A DNA stretch of 7,892 bases from Bacteroidota bacterium (GCA_023423835.1 JAFAEW010000072.1:1-7892); one strand, 5' to 3'. Positions 1 to 5,366 are shown, numbered from the stretch's first letter. Notes: a model not told the origin generated them from the sequence alone. Numbers and translations are program-made.

Positions 1-293
1 GGGGCGGTGGCTATCATGTTAGAAAAGCTCTATGCTTATTCGGTTTTACGGCCTTATTCCGCCCTTTGTTCTTTCAAATATTTTGTTCCTCTTTATTGAT
101 TAAATTTATTGAATTGTAAACATAGGAATCGGTTTTCTGCAAGTGGGGACTGATGAATAATATTTGAACTGTTGTTTTTCAATTTTGCTTTGGTGCTTTA
201 ATGTGCGCCTTGATTGCCGCTACTGACAGCAATGCTTTGACGTAAGCTTCTATTTCGGTTGACATCCGCTAATTTTTGCAAGGCAATTTTATG
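1..293. other. Upstream non-coding stretch, no gene supported
   Basis: I see no convincing gene in this AT-rich stretch. The only small open frame I noticed is a 28-codon one on the minus strand (265 down to 179, starting M-S-T-E-I-E-A-Y). It has no recognisable family, promoter or ribosome binding site and is not called. The last part leads into the promoter of the toxin-antitoxin operon. The left edge may be the end of an element or gene that lies outside the window. Confidence 0.5.
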
Positions 294-324
294 TTTCACT
301 TTCGGACAACTTTTTGTACCTTCG
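294..324 (+). promoter_or_regulatory. Candidate Bacteroidetes promoter of the toxin-antitoxin operon
   Basis: A -33-like TTTC (294-297; consensus TTTG) is followed after 19 bases by TACCTTCG (317-324). This matches the Bacteroidetes -7 consensus TAnnTTTG at all defined bases but one. A transcription start some 4-7 bases downstream would fall on or next to the GTG at 329, so the toxin message may be leaderless. The consensus is known for Bacteroidetes; the assignment here is by eye. Confidence 0.4.
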
Positions 325-328
325 CTTG

Positions 329-655
329 GTGGACAAAAAACAGAAGGAACGAACCATCATTTTTTACAAAAAGTATTTTGAAGACTTCTTTGTAAAACAG
401 CGCGACAAAGTGAAGGATAAAATCGTTTGGACGTTTGACTTGATTGAAGAAATAGATAAAATACCTGAAACTTATCTCAAACACATTGAGAGTACTGAAG
501 GACTTTATGAAATTCGAGTGCAATCAGGCAGTGACATTTTTCGCATCTTTTGCTTTTTTGACCAAGGACAACTTGTGGTGCTTGCTAACGGTTTTCAGAA
601 GAAAACACAAAAAACACCGAAACAAGAAATTGAAAAAGCATTAAAAATCAAGTAG
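329..655 (+). CDS. RelE/HigB-type toxin of a type II toxin-antitoxin system
   Basis: About 108 residues, resembling the HigB-like / phage Gp49-like toxins (PF05973), which in studied members are ribosome-associated mRNA interferases. The family features seen are an N-terminal RTIIFYKKYFEDFF segment, the central YLKHIEG-like stretch (here YLKHIESTEGLYEIRVQSG), the DIFRIFCFF strand and the C-terminal VVLANGFQKKTQKTP block with its lysine-rich end. I chose GTG 329 because the candidate -7 box ends at 324; in-frame TTG codons at 314 and 326 are alternatives, and TTG 314 would lie inside the promoter. The antitoxin gene follows after four bases, a typical toxin-first HigBA-like order. The TAG stop is followed in frame by seven sense codons (E-Y-E-D-E-K-K) and then TAA at 677-679, which looks like the family's charged tail cut off by a nonsense mutation. 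Family assignment is firm; activity is not shown. Confidence 0.9.
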   Translation: MDKKQKERTIIFYKKYFEDFFVKQRDKVKDKIVWTFDLIEEIDKIPETYLKHIESTEGLYEIRVQSGSDIFRIFCFFDQGQLVVLANGFQKKTQKTPKQEIEKALKIK

Positions 656-659
656 GAAT

Positions 660-965
660 ATGAAGACGAAAAGAAGTAATATCATGACACTTGACCAGTT
701 CAAGGACAAACACTATGGTAAACGTGGGACAGCAAAACGTGAAGAATTGGAAGCTGGTTACGAAAACTTTAAAATCGGTGCTTTGCTTCACGAAGCACGA
801 CTTGAAAAAGGTTTGACACAGGAAGAACTTGCTGAAAAAGTCGGGACGACAAAATCGTACATTTCAAAAATAGAAAACGATGTAAAAGAAGTTCGCATCT
901 CTACTCTACAAAAAATTGTCGAAGTTGGTTTAGGCGGACAGGTGCAGTTATCAATAAAACTTTGA
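660..965 (+). CDS. XRE-family helix-turn-helix antitoxin
   Basis: A 101-residue protein with an N-terminal segment (roughly residues 10-40, rich in K, E and G, containing YGKRGTAKRE) followed by an XRE/Cro-C1 helix-turn-helix at about residues 43-90. The recognisable HTH core is ARLEKGLTQEELAEK, then TTKSYISKIEN, then STLQKIVE. It is the partner of the upstream RelE/HigB-like toxin: in such pairs the HTH protein binds and neutralises the toxin and represses the shared promoter. It starts four bases after the toxin stop, which favours co-transcription and coupled translation. ATG 660 is used; a second ATG at 684 (M-T-L-D-Q-F) would give a 93-residue protein and cannot be excluded. No mutation is evident in the antitoxin. 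An operator at the promoter is expected but no clear palindrome was seen there. Confidence 0.9.
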   Translation: MKTKRSNIMTLDQFKDKHYGKRGTAKREELEAGYENFKIGALLHEARLEKGLTQEELAEKVGTTKSYISKIENDVKEVRISTLQKIVEVGLGGQVQLSIKL

Positions 966-989
966 CAAATAAAACCGCAGCTTACATGA

Positions 990-1033
990 ACTGTGCATAA
1001 AACCAAATAATTTTTAAGGTTTTTGTGAACAGT
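990..1033. terminator. Imperfect long hairpin between converging elements, possible terminator
   Basis: The arms 990-1004 (ACTGTGCATAAAACC) and 1018-1033 are complementary apart from two mismatches and one bulged base, around an AT-rich 13-base loop. A run of five T lies within the right arm (1020-1024). It sits 25 bases after the antitoxin stop and overlaps the last codons of the IS110 remnant. It could act as a weak, possibly bidirectional terminator, or be part of the original IS end. It lacks a GC-rich stem with a following T tract. Confidence 0.3.
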
Positions 1034-1165
1034 AATTTGGTTGATAAGTTGTGCCATTATTTACTGCATAGACCTGTTTTAAGAGCTTATTCATCACGGC
1101 AACTAAAGCCTGTTTTCCGTTTTTCCATTAGCCTGCAACCGGTCATAAAGCGTGCTGTAGTTCTA
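1014..1165 (-). mobile_element. Remnant of an IS110-family transposase C-terminus, frameshifted
   Basis: Read on the minus strand from about 1159, the codons give YSTLYDRLQANGKT. After a one-base shift near 1118 they continue as KQALVAVMNKLLKQVYAV, then a short tail ending in TAA at 1014-1016. This is the characteristic C-terminal region of IS110/IS1111-family transposases (Transposase_20 domain, PF02371; typical pattern YxRLxxxGKxxKxALVAxxxKLL). The shift is explained by loss of a single G: ACG GGA AAA CAG would restore K-T-G-K-Q-A. A TAG lies in the upstream frame at 1163-1165, where the Rhs-derived sequence begins, so only about 50 codons of the transposase survive. IS110 elements lack long terminal inverted repeats, so the element's outer end between 966 and 1013 cannot be fixed. 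The remnant truncates the partial Rhs copy next to it. Confidence 0.75.
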
Positions 1166-1275
1166 ATGTCGGCTAAATAATAATCAAGATAACTGTTTTG
1201 ATTGGTGTCAACGGCTATTCTTCGATCACTTACAGTTGCAAGTACGTTGCCTAAGTGATTCGATAATTCATATAT

Positions 1276-1296
1276 TTTCCTTCCTCTTTCAAAGCT
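1276..1296 (-). repeat. 21-bp SFERGRK-coding motif, copy 1
   Basis: On the minus strand this reads AGCTTTGAAAGAGGAAGG plus AAA and encodes S-F-E-R-G-R-K just before YELSNHLGNV in the partial Rhs copy. Further copies lie at 3505-3525 and 5029-5049. The copy at 5029-5049 differs from this one only in the last lysine codon (AAG instead of AAA), although it is at a different place in the Rhs protein. Confidence 0.55.
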
Positions 1297-1398
1297 TTGG
1301 AAATATGCCGACCCTACTCCCGATAAGAGGATATAACTTTTAATCGGTGGGCTTTCAACGTTATTATCCGGTTTAAAGAGTCCAATGCGGTTGCTTCC

Positions 1399-1416
1399 CC
1401 ACCAAAGCGGGCAGGC
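1399..1416 (-). repeat. 18-bp ACPL-coding mini-hairpin insertion, paralogous copy
   Basis: On the minus strand GCCTGCCCGCTTTGGTGG encodes A-C-P-L-W-W between HLY and GSNRIG. It corresponds to the insertion at 3628-3645. Two substitutions relative to that copy (C to T in each half) change R-R to W-W, but in RNA the CCCGC/GUGGG stem can still form through a G-U pair. Confidence 0.5.
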
Positions 1417-1582
1417 ATAAAGATGCGTTTCTGACTGGGTTAATGCTCCTGCATTCTGACTGTTATCTCCTCTTGTATAAACGCTCATCACATTTCCGGA
1501 TGCATCTCTTACGTACCAGGTGGTGATGGAAGAACCGGGTTTGGTAACGGTTAAGGTTTGAAGACGGAAGATAATATGTGCC

Positions 1583-2401
1583 TTATTTTTCAAGAGGACT
1601 TTGTTTTAAATTGTCCTGGTCATTCATTGACTTCGGTAGAACCAATTCGGCTTCATTCTGTTTCGTGATATTGTCCCTTTCAAAAAATAAATCAGTGCGA
1701 AGAATATATTTATGATTTTTTTTAGGAGGCTCTATTATTACATTTTGCACGTAACCATTCGTTGAAATGAACTCATGAACCAATTGCCCGGTTTCAGTGC
1801 CCAGATTAACATCGTAAAGTTTGTAGGAAATCTTCGAGTACGGGGGCTCAATTACGTAAATAAATATTTGAAGCTTATTAATACCTTCTTCTTCGACATA
1901 ATCAGTTGTATAATGAAGAACGCTTCCTTTTTCCTTTTCTATTGCTCCTTTATTATATTTACATTCGTACAATATTTGTTGGTCAAAATTTACAAATCTA
2001 AAATAATATGGATCACCGTTTGAGTAGTTAGTCCTTGGACCTACCTGCCGATCAAAGAAGTAATTTGATTTTGCTACTAGTTCACCTGTTGAATCATAAT
2101 CCAACTTTAATCCGTTTTCATAATCAAAATAAAAATTGGTTTCCTGGACTATTTTTTCATTTTGGTATCTAATTGCTTTTCCTAATTTTAAATTGTCTTT
2201 ATAGGTAAACACTGCTATCAATCGATTAGAAGAATCAAAATATTTAATAGGACCATTAAGTATTGTGTCGTTGTTTAAAATTCTTATGTCGCCCCTAATA
2301 AAATATTCTCCATAAGCTAATTTGCCAATATACGCTGCCTTTTCCTGGCACCCCGTGATCGTAAACAAAAACAGGAATATCACGAACATTATTTCTTTCA
2401 T
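1583..2401 (-). CDS. Predicted outer-membrane-type lipoprotein with MORN-like repeats; candidate Rhs immunity protein
   Basis: A 272-residue protein with a clear lipoprotein signal: M-K-E, a hydrophobic stretch at residues 4-16 and the lipobox I-T-G-C with Cys18 as lipidation site. Residues about 48-130 show short repeated patterns such as NGPIKYFDSSNRLIAVFTYKD, G-x-x-I-R-Y, and NGLKLDYDSTGELVAKSNYF, which resemble MORN_2/YwqK-type repeats (PF07661). The C-terminal half (about 140-250) looks like beta-strands rather than helices and belongs to no family I recognise. Its ATG (2399-2401) overlaps the TAA of the Rhs gene (2401-2403) by one base, so it is probably translated by coupling. A small gene directly after an Rhs tip is the usual place for the cognate immunity gene, and B. 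subtilis YwqK, with related repeats, is the immunity partner of the toxin YwqJ. The immunity role is therefore plausible but inferred. The alternative is a general Bacteroidetes lipoprotein. The gene is AT-rich relative to the genes beyond 5367. Confidence 0.8.
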   Translation of the reverse strand: MKEIMFVIFLFLFTITGCQEKAAYIGKLAYGEYFIRGDIRILNNDTILNGPIKYFDSSNRLIAVFTYKDNLKLGKAIRYQNEKIVQETNFYFDYENGLKLDYDSTGELVAKSNYFFDRQVGPRTNYSNGDPYYFRFVNFDQQILYECKYNKGAIEKEKGSVLHYTTDYVEEEGINKLQIFIYVIEPPYSKISYKLYDVNLGTETGQLVHEFISTNGYVQNVIIEPPKKNHKYILRTDLFFERDNITKQNEAELVLPKSMNDQDNLKQSPLEK

Positions 2402-5094
2402 TAATTCTTGGATTTCTTTTTGTACTCAATGATAGTGTCTCGTGTTTCCCCACCTCTATGGTCAGTCCAAGGGCCATCGTACTGACTGGAAGTCCCCGGT
2501 ATTGTATCAACAACTTTAATTTTCCTTAATGGTGGCAGTTTTTTGGGCGCTTGTGGAAGGTCTTGATTCAAAGAAGTACTGGCTGGCGAAGTATTAGAAG
2601 TTTCATCTTCCTTGATAGCATCCGTAAAATCAATGGTTTTATCTATTGCTTCCCTTACTTTATCAATTTTGTCTAAGATGTTTTTAAGCTTTCCGTCTTG
2701 TAATAAATCTGCCGGTGCTGCTCCATCCCTTAAGCTTCCGACATAATCTAACCAATCACCTAAATCTATTGATTCGCTTCCTAAACCTGCCCTTGGAAGT
2801 TTTTTTTGCCAACTCATATCATGCCCCTTCCCGTAAATTACATAGCCAGATCTTTCTGAGCCGCTTTCATCTCCACTCCATGCATTACTTAGTTTTTCCA
2901 ACCATGTAGATTTCGGAACAAAGAGGTCAGTAGTGACCAAACTTATAGGCTTACCATCCAAATCCTGTGTCTGCATTTGAATAGTATATAAGTCACCATG
3001 CCCATATTTTCCAGTTGCGTTGTCATTATACCAATGTACTGCTCTTGTTTTATCCTCTGTAAAATTTTGTAACTCAACTTGCCCCATTCCATTTTTCACA
3101 ATATTTACTATATAGTAGCGATCTTCCAGGCCATCGAGGTCTACTGCCCAAATTGGTTTATTTCCTGCAAATTGATAAGGTGTATACCAAGGACAGCTTT
3201 TTGTAAGCGGATCAACAGAAAGAAAGCGACCGATCCTTGGGTTATAAATCCTAAATCCATAATCGTACTGGTTTCCTGTTCCGCTGATTTCTGCATCCTG
3301 CTCCTTACCATTAAACCCATACCGATATCCACCACTGCTAAAGCTTCTTCCCTGCATCATCATTCCGAAGGGATAATAATCCTGAGCGGTTAGAACATCT
3401 GCTGAATAATAATCAACGATTCCATTTTGATCAAGGTCTAAGGCAAGTCGTCTGTCGCTGACGGTTGCAAGAACGTTTCCTAAATGGTTCGATAGCTCAT
3501 AAACTTTTCTTCCTCTTTCGAAGCTTAAGAAATAGCCGCTTTCAACTCCGGGAAGATTAATTTTTCGGGTAATTGAAGGCATTTCAACATTTAGATTGGG
3601 TTTGAATAAGCCGATCCGACTGCTGCCCCGCCGAAGCGGGCAGGCATAAAGATGCGTTTCTGACTGCGTTAATTGTCCGCTGTTCTGGCTGTTATCTCCT
3701 CTTGTATAGACGCTCATCACATTTCCGGATGCATCTCTTACGTACCAGGTGGTGAGGGAAGATCCGGGTTTGGTGACGGTTTTACTGATTCTGTTTCCTC
3801 CGGCATCATAAGAGTAACTGATGAGAGTATCCTGCTTTTTGATGGAAGCTATTTTTCCATACACATTCCAGTAAATGGAATCGATGCCTTCTTTTACGTC
3901 TCTCGTAAGATTACCGGTTTTATCGTAGAGGTAGTTATTCGGGTTTTGACTATTAATATCACCCTGGAATTTATTTGCCGCTATCTTGTCTGTAATCTGG
4001 TTTAGCTGATTGGTTTTGGAGTTATAGAGATACGTCAGGTTATCCATGATATTACCATTGTGGCCGTATCTCACGTATTTTAAGATGTTCCCATTGGCAT
4101 CGTAACCCAAGTTTTCCTTATAGTTATTGATCGCAATTGCATTCCATTGATTGTTTGCAGTATCAAGACCGGTTAATGGCTGCATGGCGGTTAAGCGGTT
4201 TAGCTGATCATAGCTGTAGTTATAGAGTACCGGTGCTCCGAGCTTTGGCAGATATACGCTCATGGAGGAGATATTGCCATTGTAGAGTCCTCTGAATCCG
4301 GGTACTCCGGTCATTTCTGCAAACGGTTTATTTGACTCGTTTCGGCTTACCGGTTCATAATCTCCTTCATAGTAGTTGAGCACATATCCAAAGGCATCCC
4401 TTGCATAAGCTGTTCCTCCGTATCCGTCTCTACCCATATCCCAGGCGAAGGGAGCCGAACTGTTTACCCCTTTCAGCCATCCCTGCATGGTATAGGCAAA
4501 GTTTAAGTTTTGAACGTTTTCAGCGCCGATCTCCTGTTTTGCCAGTGGTCCATGCGGATAATAAAAATAAGCCGATTCTTTTTCCCATGTGATGCTGTCT
4601 CCCGTTGTTTCTGCACCGATCAGCCTGTTTTCCCCGTCATAGGTATAGCGGTGATAAAACGCATCCTGCTTTCCCGGTTGGTAGGCTACCCAATTTACTT
4701 TTCCACTGATAAGATCGTAATTATAGGCAATCTTTTTCCACCGGTTGCCGCCATAGGTATTCATGACGTTTGCTTCATAGATTTTATTGCCGTAGTCCTG
4801 CAGAAGTGTATCTACATTTCCGTGGGCATCATAGGAGTAAAAAGTAGCGGTAGCGAAGCGGAATAAAGAATCAGTATTAGAACTGGCTGCTGAATAATAG
4901 GCAGTCCATGACACCCTGTTCCTCAAATTTTTTTGAGTAATATAAGGATCAAGATCAACCGGATACGCTTTATCGTACCAGGTTTTAGTGATCTGCTTTC
5001 TGGAAGGCAAAGCGGTATTTAACGATACCTTCCTTCCTCTTTCAAAGCTTAAAAGACCGGTTCTGCTACTTTTGCTGAAAACTGCTTTATTCAT
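2401..5094 (-). CDS. Rhs/YD-repeat protein with conserved core and a unique C-terminal tip; N-terminus missing
   Basis: An 897-residue Rhs-family protein. Residues about 10-570 contain YD-type repeats such as TFYSYDAHGNVDTL, YTYDGENRLIG, NYSYDQLNRLTAM, GYDANGNILKY, YDKTGNLTRD and SYSYDAGGNRISK, then WYVRDASGNVMSVY and YELSNHLGNVLATVSDRR (about 531-548). The Rhs-associated core follows: DYYPFGM (572-578), NGKEQD (595-600) and DPLTK...YTPYQFAGNKP...DLDGLE (628-657). In Rhs proteins this core marks the shell end after which the variable tip begins. The tip (658-897) contains GYVIYGKGHDMSWQ and a proline-rich part (QAPKKLPPLRK) but no toxin motif I recognise. No signal peptide or N-terminal domain is present; an in-frame TGA lies at 5098-5100 just before ATG 5094, so the frame cannot extend upstream. 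Bacteroidetes Rhs proteins are often well over 1000 residues with an export signal, so this one looks 5'-truncated. The stop overlaps the lipoprotein start. Role as a secreted toxin is inferred and doubtful without an export signal. Confidence 0.85.
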   Translation of the reverse strand: MNKAVFSKSSRTGLLSFERGRKVSLNTALPSRKQITKTWYDKAYPVDLDPYITQKNLRNRVSWTAYYSAASSNTDSLFRFATATFYSYDAHGNVDTLLQDYGNKIYEANVMNTYGGNRWKKIAYNYDLISGKVNWVAYQPGKQDAFYHRYTYDGENRLIGAETTGDSITWEKESAYFYYPHGPLAKQEIGAENVQNLNFAYTMQGWLKGVNSSAPFAWDMGRDGYGGTAYARDAFGYVLNYYEGDYEPVSRNESNKPFAEMTGVPGFRGLYNGNISSMSVYLPKLGAPVLYNYSYDQLNRLTAMQPLTGLDTANNQWNAIAINNYKENLGYDANGNILKYVRYGHNGNIMDNLTYLYNSKTNQLNQITDKIAANKFQGDINSQNPNNYLYDKTGNLTRDVKEGIDSIYWNVYGKIASIKKQDTLISYSYDAGGNRISKTVTKPGSSLTTWYVRDASGNVMSVYTRGDNSQNSGQLTQSETHLYACPLRRGSSRIGLFKPNLNVEMPSITRKINLPGVESGYFLSFERGRKVYELSNHLGNVLATVSDRRLALDLDQNGIVDYYSADVLTAQDYYPFGMMMQGRSFSSGGYRYGFNGKEQDAEISGTGNQYDYGFRIYNPRIGRFLSVDPLTKSCPWYTPYQFAGNKPIWAVDLDGLEDRYYIVNIVKNGMGQVELQNFTEDKTRAVHWYNDNATGKYGHGDLYTIQMQTQDLDGKPISLVTTDLFVPKSTWLEKLSNAWSGDESGSERSGYVIYGKGHDMSWQKKLPRAGLGSESIDLGDWLDYVGSLRDGAAPADLLQDGKLKNILDKIDKVREAIDKTIDFTDAIKEDETSNTSPASTSLNQDLPQAPKKLPPLRKIKVVDTIPGTSSQYDGPWTDHRGGETRDTIIEYKKKSKN
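3505..3525 (-). repeat. 21-bp SFERGRK-coding motif, copy 2
   Basis: Minus-strand AGCTTCGAAAGAGGAAGAAAA encodes residues 524-530 of the Rhs protein (S-F-E-R-G-R-K), just before YELSNHLGNV. It differs from copy 1 at two synonymous positions. Confidence 0.55.
3628..3645 (-). repeat. 18-bp ACPLRR-coding hairpin inserted in frame in rhs
   Basis: Minus-strand GCCTGCCCGCTTCGGCGG encodes residues 484-489 (A-C-P-L-R-R) between H-L-Y and G-S-S-R-I-G. Related Bacteroidetes Rhs proteins commonly read HLYGSSRLG with nothing between, so this looks like an in-frame insertion. The RNA can fold as CCCGC-UUCG-GCGGG (3640 down to 3627), a five-pair stem closed by a stable UUCG tetraloop. The CCTGCCCGCTTCGGCGGG type of palindrome occurs in intergenic spacers of Bacteroidetes; this is from memory and not checked. 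Confidence 0.55.
5029..5049 (-). repeat. 21-bp SFERGRK-coding motif, copy 3
   Basis: Minus-strand AGCTTTGAAAGAGGAAGGAAG encodes residues 16-22 of the large Rhs protein. It is about 1500 bases from copy 2 and in a different structural place (after S-S-R-T-G-L-L), yet shares 20 of 21 bases with copy 1. Confidence 0.5.
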
Positions 5095-5138
5095 GGTTCA
5101 ACGGGCATGATCGTTTTGGCCTGGATAACAATTGCAAT

Positions 5139-5158
5139 GTAAGAACGAAATTTCTTAC
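5139..5158. repeat. Perfect inverted repeat upstream of rhs
   Basis: GTAAGAA (5139-5145) and TTCTTAC (5152-5158) form a perfect seven-base stem with a six-base loop, 45 bases upstream of the rhs start codon. It could be an operator or an mRNA leader hairpin; no binding protein can be named. Confidence 0.4.
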
Positions 5159-5213
5159 CGGCAAATATGCAATTCGTTGAAAGATTATTTTTATCAACTT
5201 TCAATCTTCTTTG

Positions 5214-5231
5214 CGAATCCTTTCGGATTCG
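5214..5231. repeat. Perfect seven-base hairpin
   Basis: CGAATCC (5214-5220) and GGATTCG (5225-5231) pair perfectly around a TTTC loop. No T tract follows on either strand, so a terminator is unlikely. Confidence 0.4.
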
Positions 5232-5292
5232 ATTTGGGGGTGGCGGCGTTCGTTTGGTTTCCCGGCCCAGACGGACGGGGCAGCTGAATATC

Positions 5293-5311
5293 GGGCTTTC
5301 AGCCCTTTTTT
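5293..5311 (+). terminator. Terminator-like hairpin on the strand opposite to both neighbours
   Basis: GGGCT (5293-5297), loop TTC, AGCCC (5301-5305), followed by six T (5306-5311). This has the form of a small intrinsic terminator for + strand transcription, but both flanking genes are transcribed on the minus strand. It may instead be one of the GGGCTGAAAGCCC palindromes found in Bacteroidetes spacers (from memory), or stop antisense transcription entering from the rhs side. Confidence 0.35.
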
Positions 5312-5366
5312 CTTCCATCACTTTTGGCGTGGCTTTCGCCACCTTTGCCGTTACTTTCGCTTTCCT

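Larger units (their letters stand above)
1163..1552 (-). repeat. Direct repeat, copy A (partial Rhs gene)
   Basis: This stretch aligns without gaps to 3392-3781 at a constant offset of 2229 bases. Identity is highest toward the higher coordinates (for example 1462-1528 has one visible mismatch, TATAAACG against TATAGACG) and lower around 1300-1390 and 1163-1215. The borders are set by loss of similarity: beyond 1552 the sequence runs into the lipoprotein gene end, below about 1163 into the IS110 remnant. Confidence 0.85.
1087..1593 (-). pseudogene. Truncated Rhs-core fragment (partial duplicate of the large rhs gene)
   Basis: This 168-codon open frame is a chimera. Its first residues (about 1-13) come from DNA at the end of the lipoprotein gene and have no Rhs similarity. 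The middle 129 residues (1552 to about 1163, from TVTKPGSS to DYYLADI) match residues of the large Rhs protein without a gap, about 100 of 129 identical by hand count. The last 25 residues are the IS110 remnant read in a wrong frame. The copy contains the WYVRDASGNVMSVYTRGDNS and YELSNHLGNVLATVSDRR blocks but lacks the final DYYPFG...NGKEQD...DLDG core and has no tip domain of its own. The start overlaps the lipoprotein stop by 11 bases. I treat it as a decayed 'orphan' Rhs segment, not a functional protein; expression as a short peptide by coupling to the lipoprotein gene is possible but has no support. Confidence 0.75.
3392..3781 (-). repeat. Direct repeat, copy B (inside the large rhs gene)
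   Basis: The internal counterpart of the partial copy at 1163-1552, gapless at offset 2229. It encodes from the TVTKPGSS block to DYYSADV, immediately before the final Rhs core. Together the two copies bracket the end of the core, the tip and the lipoprotein gene. A recombination between them would remove 2229 bases. Confidence 0.85.
5095..5366. other. Hairpin-rich spacer between the oxidoreductase gene and rhs
   Basis: No gene is supported here. The minus-strand frame 5342-5091 is arginine/proline-rich, has no family resemblance and ends on the rhs start codon; I regard it as chance. The spacer should carry the rhs promoter; CATATTTG on the minus strand near 5163-5170 is one base off the -7 consensus, without a clear -33 element. 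It holds three perfect short hairpins (5139-5158, 5214-5231, 5293-5305) and an inverted repeat TTGAAAG/CTTTCAA (5177-5204). Confidence 0.5.

Noticed and set aside
179..265. 28-codon minus-strand frame in the upstream spacer
   Set aside because: It is too short, with no promoter, ribosome binding site or recognisable product.
788..1057. Minus-strand frame covering the antitoxin gene
   Set aside because: It is antisense to the conserved HTH region; only its first residues touch the IS remnant and these are in another phase than the transposase.
1553..1593. Start region of the Rhs fragment as a genuine gene start
   Set aside because: The first 13 residues have no Rhs similarity and lie in DNA at the end of the lipoprotein gene; the start is a by-product of the duplication junction.
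2401..3123. Nuclease or deaminase motif in the Rhs tip
   Set aside because: YGKGHDMSW and DHRGGE contain histidines, but neither fits a known HNH, AHH or deaminase signature that I can verify by eye.
4510..4866. 118-codon + strand open frame inside rhs
   Set aside because: It lies antisense to conserved Rhs repeats and shows no family match; it is a shadow of the real gene.
5091..5342. 83-codon minus-strand open frame just upstream of rhs
   Set aside because: Its composition is arginine/proline-rich with no family resemblance, it covers several hairpins and the expected rhs promoter, and it looks like a chance frame.
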